DNA from: Cladophialophora immunda
Taxonomy: Eukaryota > Ascomycota > Eurotiomycetes > Chaetothyriales > Herpotrichiellaceae
Reading direction: 5' to 3'
Length of the DNA: 64,000 nucleotides
Assembly (NCBI RefSeq): GCF_000835495.1
Contig: NW_015622547.1
Coordinates: 3,906,001-3,970,000, forward strand
Part shown: one piece after another, positions 1 through 9,578 of the stretch
Numbering within the stretch: the first letter of the stretch is position 1
Layout of the letters: every line of letters begins with the position of its first letter
Program-made: the position numbers and the translations under genes
Notes under the pieces: generated by a model
Databases searched by the model: none
What the model was told of the DNA's origin: nothing
What the model saw: the letters and a program-made list of their open reading frames with translations, nothing else

Positions 1-3000
1 ATATCGGGTCTAGAAAGCAAGTTTACAAATCTTGACTCTCGGCTACTTGCTGCTCCTCCAGACGCCAGCAGATCAACTCCCAATCTAGGTTTGTACTTTG
101 ACGATAAGGCACATAATGGCTCTCCACGTCCCAAGAGTCTCGGGCTGCCACGCATTGGCAGTCCCTCTAGTTTCTCTGCCGCGCTCGACCGAGACTTGAC
201 CGCGTCGCCTTCCATCACATGTGTTGACGGTGCTGCAAGCATTGCTCTCCTCGAGAAAGTGCTCAGGGAGATGGCCACCCGCGAAGGACAAGACAAAATC
301 ATGAGCACTCTCGAAGCAGTAAAATCACAAGCTCTTGTTCGATCGCATCCAGATGCCCCTGTTTCAACTGCATTCGACCCTGCGATGATGTCGAAGTTGG
401 AGGATATCCTCGTCTTCATGAAGGACATGAAGGAGGAATCTGGATCACGCGCGCTGGTGCGCTCAAGCGGCCATGATGGTAGCAAGGGCCCCTCAAACCT
501 TGACCTTTATCTTGAAGGGGAATCAAAGGCGGCCAAAGCAAGATCGGGTGTGGAAGGGCGGATTCCGCTATCGGGCTCCGACTTGGCTATCGACGACATT
601 GTTACAATGTTGAAGAGTGTCAAGCAATCATTGGCCCAAGGAGGCGGCCTCACAAATGAAGTCAAAGTCTTGGTTCGGGAACTACGGGGCGAAGTCTTGG
701 GAATGGGACGTGAGATTGCAAAGAAATTGGAGCAAACGACATCGCCAACCAAAAATGCTGGTGCGGAAACACAAGCAGCCATGAGGGACGAGGTCGCCCT
801 TATCGTGCAGCAAGGCCTTGCTGAGCTCAAAGAACACATCCACCACATTGTTCAAGAAGGTACAAGACTATCAGCAGAGCAAAATCGCCCAGCAGTCGAT
901 ACGCAGGAAGTCGTGCGGGCAGTCCGTGATGTCCTCGCAGAACTACCTCAGCCTCGTGAACAGCCAATTCGAGATCCGGTTGCCGAACGAGAAGAATTAC
1001 TCCTTGCTGTTAGAGAAGCCTGGGAGGACTGCAAACCAGAAATCGCCCTTGAACATTTCGGGCTGGAACGAGATGAGATCTTGGAGACGTTAAAGGAGGG
1101 TCTCAAGTCCTATCAACCACAACAACCTACTGCAAAAGATGCCGGGGCCAGTTATGAAGACGTGCTCGAGGCTGTCAGGAAAGGGCTTGCAGATTTCGAC
1201 CTTCCACCCATCCCAGCGCCAGCTGGAATCACTCGGGACGATGTCCTTGCAGCTGTCTGTGAGGGCATCAAAGGTATCGAATGGCCAGACATGTCTGCGC
1301 CTCGGGGGATAGACATGGAGCTGACCAAAGATGACGTCTTCGAGGCTGTGCGAGAAGGACTAGAGCAACACGACACCGTCACAAGAGATCAAATAAGTGA
1401 TGCGATCAAAGATGGCCTTTCTCAACACGATCGCGTCGCCAAAGAGGTCGAATTTAACCGCGAGGACCTATTTGACGCCATCAAATCCTGTCTGGAAGGC
1501 GAACAGAATCCCTTAGGAGGAATGGGAGAACGGGTCATCGAAGCTATGCATGAGTTCCTCGGCAGCATGAAGAATGAGTTCCAGCAATATTCAGCGGCCA
1601 GTGGCAAGGACACGGAACAGGTACTGGATGCTCTCAAGGATGGACTTGAAGACCTAAGAGCCGACATAGAAAGCTATGTTGACCGCGCTGCCGATGTCAC
1701 TGGCAAAGATGAGATCATCGACACGGTCAAGGCTGGATTTGCTGCAATGCAAGCGGATCTCGACAAAGGGTTTGCAGCACGCGGAAATGGGGCGCCGAAC
1801 ACACCTGAACTGTTGGACGCAATGGAGAAGGAATTCGAACATCTTCGTGAGACCATCAGCAAAAACATGGCTAGGAACAATGCTCTCTCGGAGAAGGACG
1901 AGATCCTCGATGCTATTCGTGACATAGCTGACGACCGGCAATCGACCCTCAGCAGCAACAGTGAAGACATTGTGCGCCTGGTCAAGGAGGAATTGGAGCA
2001 TATGCGCACGACTCTGGCCGGGACCCTCGTCAAAAATGGCTCTTCACTAGATCGTGAGGAAGTTCTCGACGCCGTCCGAGAAGGACTTGCCTCGTCTCGT
2101 CCGAAGATCGACGGGAACGAAAGTATTCTGTCCAATACTAGTGAGCTGCTTGACGCTTTTCAGGATGGAGTTGATGGTATTCGAGCCGACATCCAGAAAT
2201 TGACCGATCGCCCGGTTGACCTCAGCGCAAGCTACGAAATCCTCGATGCGCTCAAAACGGGGATTGAGGATGTCCGAGCAGATATTTCGAGACTTCAAGA
2301 GAAACACACTGACGAATCCGACACCGCCACCGCCCGCGGACAGGAGATGGTGATACACGACCAGAGCCGCATCTCTACCGAAATCGAAGGTTTGAAGGTG
2401 ATGATCACACAGCTGAGAATCAAAGTCGAAGCGCTAGACGGAATGGCTGGACCACCGCCTATGACGGATGCTCGAATACACAAAGACGACATGAATGAGC
2501 TCCAAGATGCCATCCAACAAGTCCAGGAGTCTATCGACCGATCCCATTCTACTGAGACTCGAATCCACAAAGATGATCTGGAGGGTTTGTATGCCGCCAT
2601 CGACCATGTTACCAATGCTGTTAATCATGTTCGAGATGCACCTCAGCCAGAACTGATCATGCCAGAGAATGCTGCATCGAAAGAGGACACCGAAGCCATC
2701 GAAACACTCCTGAGAAACATCAAGGCTAGAATCGATGAGACCCTATCGCCGGAATCTGAGCCCCTGGCCAAATCGAGTCAGATCGATGCCTTGGAGTATG
2801 CCCTCAAGGAAATGAAGGTAGTGGTCGACGAAGCCAGCGAACGGGCTGCCGAACCAACCAACAGAGAAGATTTCACATTGATCGAGTTGATGTTGAAAGA
2901 CGTTCAGAGCAGCATAGAAGAGGTCAGGTCCAAGGTAGAGGAACCCAAGACCGAACACGGTGGTCTCGAGAAGTCCGATCTGGAAGTAGTTGAATCACTG

Positions 3001-5673
3001 TGCCTGGACATCAAGACCCAGATTGAGAGTATCAAACCGCCCGATCTTGGCTCTCTCCCGTGCAAAGGCGATATCGCCGACGTGAAAAATGACCTCAAAG
3101 CATTTCGGGAGCAATTAGAGGCCGACAACGGTCTCACTGCGCAAGCATTTGAAGCCAGAAAGATTGAGCACGGAGGCTTGGCCACGAAAATCGACGACGT
3201 CAAAAATATCATCGGCGACCTCCGGGACGAACTCATCGGCAAGGTGGAAGGGAGCGCAGAGGGAATTGTGGAACTGAACAAAGTACTTGGAATGCACCAT
3301 GACGATATGAGCAAATACGCCACTGCAGCAAGTATCGAGGAAATGTCCAGCATGATCAAAGACGAACTCGAACGGCATATGGACCATCACTCTACCATTA
3401 AAGCACAGATGGAAGAGCGAGATGCCACGCTGTTCACCAAGCACGAGGAGACGGGTGCGGAACTCAAATCTGTGCTTGAGGATAAATTCAGTGCGCTGAT
3501 GACCAAGTACGATGACGCTCAGCTCGCCAGCGACGCCAAACTGAGTTCGCTAGAAGACCGAGACAGCGCACATCTGGAAGCCACCAACAGTACGAAAGCG
3601 GTTGTGGACGATCTCAAATCACTCATGGACACATTGGGGACAACAGTCGCAGAAACTTGTGAGCGCGTCTCGGAAGACTCGAAAATCGTTTTTGGTTCGA
3701 TCGAAGAGACCAATTCGAAGGTGGACAACCTCCACACGGCCAATGCCTTCGAACATGGGGTGACTCGGGAAGAAATTGCGAAGACATTGGCCGCAGCAAC
3801 AAGGCTTGAGGGCAGTCTGTCAGACCACCAACCGGCGGTACTATCTGCAATTCAGGAAGTCCTTGGAGTGGTGACCCAGCACTACGAGCATTCGCAACAG
3901 CAAACAGAGAGCTTTGCACGAGCAACGGAAGAGATCAAATCCGGCGTAGACTCCATTCCAGCAGCTATACCACCCTTATTGCCAGCACTGCCCGCTACAG
4001 AAATGATCAGGGACATACCTGCCCAAAAAGAATACGACGACAGTGAGCTGCACGATAAGTTGGACACTCTTCTCTCCCATGCCAACTCCACGAAGGACGT
4101 CAGCGAGTTACATGACAAGCTAGACACCTTGCTCTCCCAATCGACCTCGTCGACGGCAATTAGTGAGGTCCAGGACAAGCTGGACACCCTGCTATCCCAT
4201 GCCGACTCGGCGAAGAACACCACTGAGTTGCATGACAAGCTAGATACACTTGTTTCGCATGCGAGCGTGGCGAAGGAGATGTTTGCAGCGCTGGAGGACC
4301 ATCAGAAGGAGACGCGAGACTCCCTTGGTAACCTTCGGAAGCTTGACGAGATTCACGAACAAGTCATGTCTACCGCGGCCGAGATTGCAGGTATGGTGAC
4401 CACCCAGGCGAGACTGATGGGGGAGCACCATGACTCCAAAGTTGCCGAGGCGACGGAGGCAGCGATCGCCCTGGAGAAGCGAACGGCTCAAAAGGAGAAG
4501 GTTGAGGCTGATATTGTTTCCCTGAACGAAGAGAAGAATTCTCTCTTGGAGTCGATGGCAACGTTGAGGCGAGAGCAAGAGCAGCTCATTGGACAGACAA
4601 AGAAATTGACTCGGGACGTGGCCAAGCTGGAGACGGCGCTGCAAATCCGACAAGACGAAATGCGCGAGATGAATGCCAGAGCAGAGATCCTTGAGCGTCG
4701 CATCCTTGAAGGACTTGTGAACCAAGCTCGAGCGGTCAAGACATCCTCCAGGACTATCAACAGATCTAGAATCAGCCCGGCCGAACGCGATGCGTCAATG
4801 AGTCTCAAGCGTGTCCCAAGCACCACTAGCACAGCAACAGCCAGAACTTCCATCAAAGGCGGGAAGTCGGCCATCGGCAGCGCCGTTGGTACAGCCTTGA
4901 AAAAGAGGACGCCACTCACTTCAAATTCCAAGGCGGCATCGACTCCAAGAACATCTACCGTTGATCGGCGCATTCTTAGCACCAGCCATGTCACTGGTAA
5001 CCGTGGTCGAAACACGCCTGATATGGCTTTGATGCTCGCTCCTGTGCCTAAATCAACAGGGCTTGTCAGTCTCAAACGCAGCCAGTCTGTGAAGAGTAAC
5101 CCTAGCAGTTACCTCAACGGTCGCAAAGCCAGCTGGAATGGTGCCCCAACGGAGTTGACGGACAAAGAGAACTTTGGCGATGACCACGATGAGAGTGATG
5201 ATGACGACCACAGCGAAACAAGCACCGAGAGGAGGACCAGCTATGGTACGAGCGTCATGTACACCGACAGCATGACGTATGGCACAGGAAGCACGTTGAG
5301 TGGAGACAGTAGGCGGTCGGCAAGCTGTGGTAGCAGCATTGTCGGGACGGTCAATGGGCAGACGGACAGCATCGCCGAGGAGGATGAGGAACAAGAGACG
5401 GACGAGAATACCCACACGGCCATGGTCCTCCACAATGGCCAAGCTGCTGACGACCATCAAAACAATGCAATCCAACAGGGCTCGATGGCACTGACCACCA
5501 TGGACGGATCACACAGTCCCATTCTCGAAGCAGAAACGATGTCTGATCTGCAGCCCCCACCAACCATTACCGAGGAAGGGATGAAGTACCACGGCAGTGA
5601 CAGCGGACTAGGTACTGAGCCGTTGACAGCAGGCTCGGAAGGCCGTAATGACTACTTTCAGATGACGGCGTAG
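1..5673 (+). CDS. Giant repeat-rich coiled-coil protein, 5' end cut off by the window (septal/leashin-like candidate)
   Basis: The reading frame is open from the first base, so the gene starts upstream; more than 1,880 codons are visible without an intron. The visible N-terminal two thirds are a degenerate array of amphipathic helices built on [ED]-[IVL]-[LF]-[DE]-A-[IVLF]-x-[ED]-G-[LIF], often followed by a D-I-x-x-x tail. At least 12-14 copies lie between about 1150 and 2290. Four exact-length 20-residue repeats with core ELHDKLDTLLS lie at 4042-4281. A long coiled coil follows (about 4460-4730), ending in a conserved-looking ILERRILEG segment. The basic Ser/Thr-rich tail then turns acidic near the C-terminus. 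The architecture recalls the very long involucrin-repeat or leashin (Lah) proteins that tether Woronin bodies at septa. That identification is from memory of the family's style and is uncertain; a cytoskeletal or polarity scaffold is the alternative. Confidence 0.75.
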   Translation: MSGLESKFTNLDSRLLAAPPDASRSTPNLGLYFDDKAHNGSPRPKSLGLPRIGSPSSFSAALDRDLTASPSITCVDGAASIALLEKVLREMATREGQDKIMSTLEAVKSQALVRSHPDAPVSTAFDPAMMSKLEDILVFMKDMKEESGSRALVRSSGHDGSKGPSNLDLYLEGESKAAKARSGVEGRIPLSGSDLAIDDIVTMLKSVKQSLAQGGGLTNEVKVLVRELRGEVLGMGREIAKKLEQTTSPTKNAGAETQAAMRDEVALIVQQGLAELKEHIHHIVQEGTRLSAEQNRPAVDTQEVVRAVRDVLAELPQPREQPIRDPVAEREELLLAVREAWEDCKPEIALEHFGLERDEILETLKEGLKSYQPQQPTAKDAGASYEDVLEAVRKGLADFDLPPIPAPAGITRDDVLAAVCEGIKGIEWPDMSAPRGIDMELTKDDVFEAVREGLEQHDTVTRDQISDAIKDGLSQHDRVAKEVEFNREDLFDAIKSCLEGEQNPLGGMGERVIEAMHEFLGSMKNEFQQYSAASGKDTEQVLDALKDGLEDLRADIESYVDRAADVTGKDEIIDTVKAGFAAMQADLDKGFAARGNGAPNTPELLDAMEKEFEHLRETISKNMARNNALSEKDEILDAIRDIADDRQSTLSSNSEDIVRLVKEELEHMRTTLAGTLVKNGSSLDREEVLDAVREGLASSRPKIDGNESILSNTSELLDAFQDGVDGIRADIQKLTDRPVDLSASYEILDALKTGIEDVRADISRLQEKHTDESDTATARGQEMVIHDQSRISTEIEGLKVMITQLRIKVEALDGMAGPPPMTDARIHKDDMNELQDAIQQVQESIDRSHSTETRIHKDDLEGLYAAIDHVTNAVNHVRDAPQPELIMPENAASKEDTEAIETLLRNIKARIDETLSPESEPLAKSSQIDALEYALKEMKVVVDEASERAAEPTNREDFTLIELMLKDVQSSIEEVRSKVEEPKTEHGGLEKSDLEVVESLCLDIKTQIESIKPPDLGSLPCKGDIADVKNDLKAFREQLEADNGLTAQAFEARKIEHGGLATKIDDVKNIIGDLRDELIGKVEGSAEGIVELNKVLGMHHDDMSKYATAASIEEMSSMIKDELERHMDHHSTIKAQMEERDATLFTKHEETGAELKSVLEDKFSALMTKYDDAQLASDAKLSSLEDRDSAHLEATNSTKAVVDDLKSLMDTLGTTVAETCERVSEDSKIVFGSIEETNSKVDNLHTANAFEHGVTREEIAKTLAAATRLEGSLSDHQPAVLSAIQEVLGVVTQHYEHSQQQTESFARATEEIKSGVDSIPAAIPPLLPALPATEMIRDIPAQKEYDDSELHDKLDTLLSHANSTKDVSELHDKLDTLLSQSTSSTAISEVQDKLDTLLSHADSAKNTTELHDKLDTLVSHASVAKEMFAALEDHQKETRDSLGNLRKLDEIHEQVMSTAAEIAGMVTTQARLMGEHHDSKVAEATEAAIALEKRTAQKEKVEADIVSLNEEKNSLLESMATLRREQEQLIGQTKKLTRDVAKLETALQIRQDEMREMNARAEILERRILEGLVNQARAVKTSSRTINRSRISPAERDASMSLKRVPSTTSTATARTSIKGGKSAIGSAVGTALKKRTPLTSNSKAASTPRTSTVDRRILSTSHVTGNRGRNTPDMALMLAPVPKSTGLVSLKRSQSVKSNPSSYLNGRKASWNGAPTELTDKENFGDDHDESDDDDHSETSTERRTSYGTSVMYTDSMTYGTGSTLSGDSRRSASCGSSIVGTVNGQTDSIAEEDEEQETDENTHTAMVLHNGQAADDHQNNAIQQGSMALTTMDGSHSPILEAETMSDLQPPPTITEEGMKYHGSDSGLGTEPLTAGSEGRNDYFQMTA
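4042..4281 (+). repeat. Four tandem 60-bp coding repeats
   Basis: Four units of exactly 60 bp (20 codons) begin at 4042, 4102, 4162 and 4222. Each encodes a variant of S-E-[LV]-[HQ]-D-K-L-D-T-L-[LV]-S followed by a variable Ser/Ala-rich spacer. Synonymous differences between units suggest an old duplication kept at the protein level. Confidence 0.9.
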
Positions 5674-6267
5674 GATATGAGAAGTGAGAGAGAAAGGAAA
5701 TGAGAGGCTGGCGTTCTGGAGTTTTTGCTGTCGAAGTGTTTCTTGGCTAGATAGTCCGATGCAGGATAGTGAGCGTTCAGCGAGTAGTGCAACACAGTGC
5801 CCGAGACGGGATGATGACGGATTAAGTATCGAGATACTCAATATGGACATTGATTGACCTGGTGTGCTCATGCATGGTTGCTGACATGTACATGGCTTGG
5901 TCTGATAGGCGCAGCCTCGTCGCCCGGGCTGGTAGCCAATCAGATATACAGCCTTGGCCCTCGGCGTGCCAACGTGATCACTTTCCCTCCTCAAGGCACC
6001 AAACACACCAACGGCGCCTTTTCCCCCAACAATTTCCGCCTGTTTGTGCGTCATTCCTTCCTCATTCGCTGCGTCCGGCACCAGCGAGCCAGATGCGCAA
6101 TGCCACTTGTTTGATTCCAACCTGGACAAATTGCTGGCTTCCCTCCCTATTCTTCACTTTCATTGAGCTCCCAAGCAACCTACATCATTTCTCCTAGACT
6201 CGCCCGACAGGGAATCTTCTTGCGATTGCATAGTCTCCATCGCCCACACCATCCATCTCTCTGAACG
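5674..6267. other. Intergenic, 594 bp
   Basis: This stretch holds the 3' flank of the coiled-coil gene and the promoter/5'UTR of the TLC gene. The last 250 bp are pyrimidine-rich (CT-rich leader), as is common upstream of fungal start codons. I see no conserved ORF or RNA gene. Confidence 0.6.
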
Positions 6268-7477
6268 ATGCTAGATCCTCTACCGCCTCCTCCATCGTGG
6301 CTCGTTGACCTGGCGAAACCCTTCAGCGAGGCTCTCCATCTCCCTTCTCTGCCGTATCATATCCACGAAGTCCTGGGCGCCTTTATCCTCTACCAGACGA
6401 CCCAGTCCATTGTCTCGCCCGTTCTCTCGAACTTCCTCTTCCCCAACATCTATCCGAAGCTCACGCGACGCACTCGCGTTAACTGGGATGTGCACGTGGT
6501 GTCTCTGCTCCAGTCGTGCGTGATCAATACTGCGGCGTTATGGGTGATGTTCAAGGATCAAGAGCGGAAGGATATGCAAGGGAGTGCAATTGAGCGGATA
6601 TATGGGTACACAGGCGCATCTGGGCTCATTCAAGGTCTGGCGACGGGATACTTCGTCTGGGATCTTGTCGTGAGTGCGCGTTACCTCAAGATTTTTGGGC
6701 CGGGAATCCTGGCCCATGCTATCACCGCGCTATCGGTGTTTGCCCTAGGATTTGTAAGATGGCTCGAGCGAAAGTAATGATTTCCCGGCTGACCAAGACG
6801 TGCAGAGACCATTTTGCAATTATTATGGCCCAGTGTTTATTCTCTACGAGCTGTCGACCCCGTTCCTCAACATCCATTGGTTCTGTGACAAGCTCAACAT
6901 GACCGGGTCTCAGCTGCAATGGTACAACGGCATGATCCTTCTCTCGGTGTTCTTTGGCTGCCGTTTGATCTGGGGCACCTACCAATCGTTGCGAGTATAT
7001 CAAGATGTTTGGCACACGATGCACCTGAACATCCAATCGGGTCCAGTTCTTCGAGAGATTCATACTTCTGCACACTCTTCGATATTTGTGCCCCGAGATG
7101 GCCAACTCTGTTTGGGTGACAAGAGCTGCATTATAGCTCAATCCGAAGTCATGCAGTTTACAGGGTCGCAGACCGAATCTGTCCCGGTCTGGCTGGCGGG
7201 AGTGTATCTGACCTGCAATCTGGTACTGAATTCACTGAACTTTTATTGGTTCGGCAAGATGATTGAGGCTGTGCACAAGCGGTTTGAGGGCAAAACACAC
7301 GAGGAATTTCCTCGCGAACGCGAACGAAAGCAAAGTATGGTGGAGGCCGCCGCAACGGAGCTCGATTACGAGACTCTCTCTGGACCTAAGACTCCAGATG
7401 AGGAGAAGGATGAGCCGACCGTTCTGGGGAAGAGCACTGCGCTTTCAGATGGGTCGGCGGATGCCAGGAAGCGATAG
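6268..7477 (+). CDS. TLC-domain (TRAM/LAG1/CLN8-type) multi-pass membrane protein
   Basis: Two exons, 6268-6753 and 6806-7477, are joined across a 52-bp GTAAGA..GCAG intron, giving 385 residues. The protein matches the fungal TMEM56/TLCD4-like branch of the TLC family. A conserved entry helix is followed by about six membrane segments. Just after the splice comes the block NYYG..F.LYELSTPFLNIHW, and near the end VPVWLAGVYL and LNSLNFYWFGKMI. The tail after about residue 325 is charged and probably cytosolic. Family members sit in ER, Golgi or plasma membranes and handle lipid sensing or trafficking; ceramide synthases share the fold, but I do not see the Lag1 catalytic HH motif. Residues encoded by 7041-7136 form an insert not expected in the family and may be an unspliced intron with a poor donor. 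Confidence 0.85.
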
Positions 7478-7907
7478 AGGTAGCCGGCACATGTCACAAT
7501 CGCGAGGCAGGATTCGACTCACATTACGAGGACGAGAGTTCTCTCGGGCCGCAAGGCTCCAAAGAAGTTCCCAAAGATGGGTTGTTTTCATTTGTGGAGG
7601 ACCGCCTTTCGCCTTATTCTTACATGGTTGGGCTCTTAGCTGTCAATGAGAGGAGTGTTATTGTTAGCCCTTCACCTTCGACGAGACCACGGGATCAAAG
7701 ACCTACTGTTAGATGATTCACTATGGACACACTTGGAGACATTTGAGTGACTCAGCGACAAGGAATAGGTGCTCGTCTTCACTGTCTGCAGTGCATACCA
7801 CAGTCGACCTCTTCCTAGAACTGTTCCTATCTCGACCATAACGTCCCTGTGCTGAGGATTTTCCCTACACTACACCAAGATACAAACAATCAGAAGCGTC
7901 AGCCAAA
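7478..7907. other. Intergenic, 430 bp
   Basis: 3' flank of the TLC gene and promoter of the first secreted-protein gene. I see no TATA box, repeat or conserved ORF. Confidence 0.5.
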
Positions 7908-8480
7908 ATGCGTCCTTTCACGTTTGCAACCACTACTCTACTTATGCTCAGCACCTTCACCGCGTCCCATGTTATCTCCGGCGATTCTACAGAGGGGACT
8001 GACGTCGCGATCTCAAGCACTGTCCCATTCGATTCGGTTATGAATGACAAGACCAGGTCAATGTTGGGTGACGCTGCTTTGTTTATCACGACCGACACTA
8101 AACCTACCACTACAGCCAACCAGAAATCCCCGGCAGAGTCAGTCCTCAGTGTCAGTTCATCGCTTGCCAACGAGACCACAGTCGCAAATATTACTGGTCC
8201 AAACGATCTCATTACGGAGCTTTCAGCAGCAGACTCCTGCACATGTGCCATCCTGCCGGGTTATGACAAGATATGCACTCAATCCTGCGAATGTTGTGCA
8301 GGCTGGGGAATAGAAGTATGTCCTACTTTGGCGTTTTCATGGTGTGCCAGATGTGACGAGAGACGACGTTGCTAACGTGAAGTTGACCAGACTTGCTGCT
8401 GCTTTCCCCAATACAACCCTTATCCGCCGACCGTCGGAGCCGCGAGCGGTTATTGTTCCTCCGCATGTTGTGGGAAGTAG
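7908..8480 (+). CDS. Small secreted cysteine-rich protein, copy 1
   Basis: Exons 7908-8315 and 8391-8480 flank a 75-bp GTATGT..CCAG intron in phase 0, giving 165 residues. The start has a strong CAAAATG context. An N-terminal signal peptide (basic MRPF, then a hydrophobic Thr/Leu core of about 20 residues) is followed by a roughly 85-residue Ser/Thr-rich linker with N-glycosylation sequons (NET, NIT). The C-terminal domain of about 55 residues has 12 cysteines, including a CECC and a CCC cluster and a final CC. Copy 2, 245 bp downstream, shares the ILPGYDK motif, WG[IV], the CCC and CC spacing and the intron position. Without splicing the cysteine domain is lost, so the intron matters. I do not recognise the family. 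The layout (secreted, pro-like linker, compact cysteine domain) fits an effector, antimicrobial or surface peptide; function is unknown. Confidence 0.8.
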
Positions 8481-8724
8481 TCTAGGAAGGAGGATTGAAG
8501 ATGAGCATTGCGAACTCGGGGTGGAGGTGAAGAGCTGTTTTCAGGGCGTGAATGGTCGCCAACTGGCTTCACGGTGGTGACAAATGAGCGTGACACGGTG
8601 CTGCCTTTACTTAAGGCCCTGCGCACCTCGAGTTGTGATGGACCATTCCTCGTCTCTCTACCCTCTATCATAGGAAGTTTCTCTCGCTGCCGCTGCTGCG
8701 AGGTCAACAACAGAGCTTACCAAA

Positions 8725-9110
8725 ATGAGGTCTCTTGCCTTGACCGTTTCCCTTTGCCTTCTCATTCTCAGTCCGGCCACTGCCCTAGCCATATCTTCCG
8801 ACTTCCACGACACGAGTAACGACTCCAGTGGATCGAATGCGCTTGACCACCTTGAATTCGAAGCGAATTCGACAAATCAGAAGATTGCCCAGGCCTCCAA
8901 ATGTAGCATACTTCCAGGGTACGATAAGGAGTGTTCAAGCGACGGGGATTGCTGTGCAAGCTGGGGCGTGAAGGTAACGACATACATGTCCTCTATCCCC
9001 GGACTTGTTATTCTGACTGATGTGCCTCTTGATAGGCATGCTGCTGTAGCGGCAAACTGGCAGGGGTTTTTGACCAAGGCACATCATGCACGGCGGAGTG
9101 TTGTCCATAG
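8725..9110 (+). CDS. Small secreted cysteine-rich protein, copy 2 (tandem paralogue)
   Basis: Exons 8725-8973 and 9036-9110 flank a 62-bp GTAACG..ATAG intron in phase 0, giving 107 residues. The start context is ACCAAAATG, nearly the same as in copy 1. A clear signal peptide (MRSLAL..ALA) is followed by a shorter linker (about 38 residues, with NDS and NST sequons). The 10-cysteine C-terminal domain has spacing C-x8-C-x5-CC-x7-CCC-x13-C-x3-CC. The intron splits the domain between WGVK and the CCC block, exactly as in copy 1. Copy 1 carries two extra cysteines around this shared core. The CC pair between single cysteines resembles knottin-like folds, but the triple CCC is not standard, so no fold is claimed. 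Confidence 0.8.
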
Positions 9111-9578
9111 TAGCACACAGACTGGACGTCGCGGAAGTCAATGACAATGGAGAGCTGCGGGTTCCCATAGGCGAGCTGCATGGCCGAGAAGGCAGAGTAT
9201 CGACGGGGCAGAGAAGCAGAATCCCTAGGTCTTGATGGCGGAGGTTGACAATGTCTCATCTGGGGTATTTTGGACACGAAGGGCCTTTGGAGTAGAGGCA
9301 GGACATTGTTCTCTCCTTAGTATTAATAGTGGTGGTCAAGTCCTTGCAGAGACGAAACTTCGATCTAATCTCATCTGTCGGTGGCGCTGGTTGCCCAATC
9401 AACAGATACACAAAAACATGGCGGGTCCCAGTTCAATCCCGCCGCGGCAGCGATCGACCAAGTCACTGCGACCCCCTCGAAGCGCCCGCAGAGTGGTAAA
9501 CCCGCGTCCATTTCATCTTTGCTCCTGTAACCCCATTCCTCCTCGTCTGTATGCTAGTTCTGTGATCGAGGGTCCACG
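9111..9578. other. Intergenic, 468 bp
   Basis: Between the second secreted-protein gene and hymA. A GC-rich hairpin with a TTCAAT loop near 9420-9445 resembles a tRNA T-arm, but there is no acceptor or D-arm around it. The region most likely holds the hymA promoter and 5'UTR. Confidence 0.5.

Noticed and set aside
9410..9450. GC-rich hairpin with a TTCAAT loop resembling a tRNA T-arm
   Set aside because: No D-arm, anticodon arm or pairing acceptor strand around it; likely a chance hairpin in the hymA 5' region.
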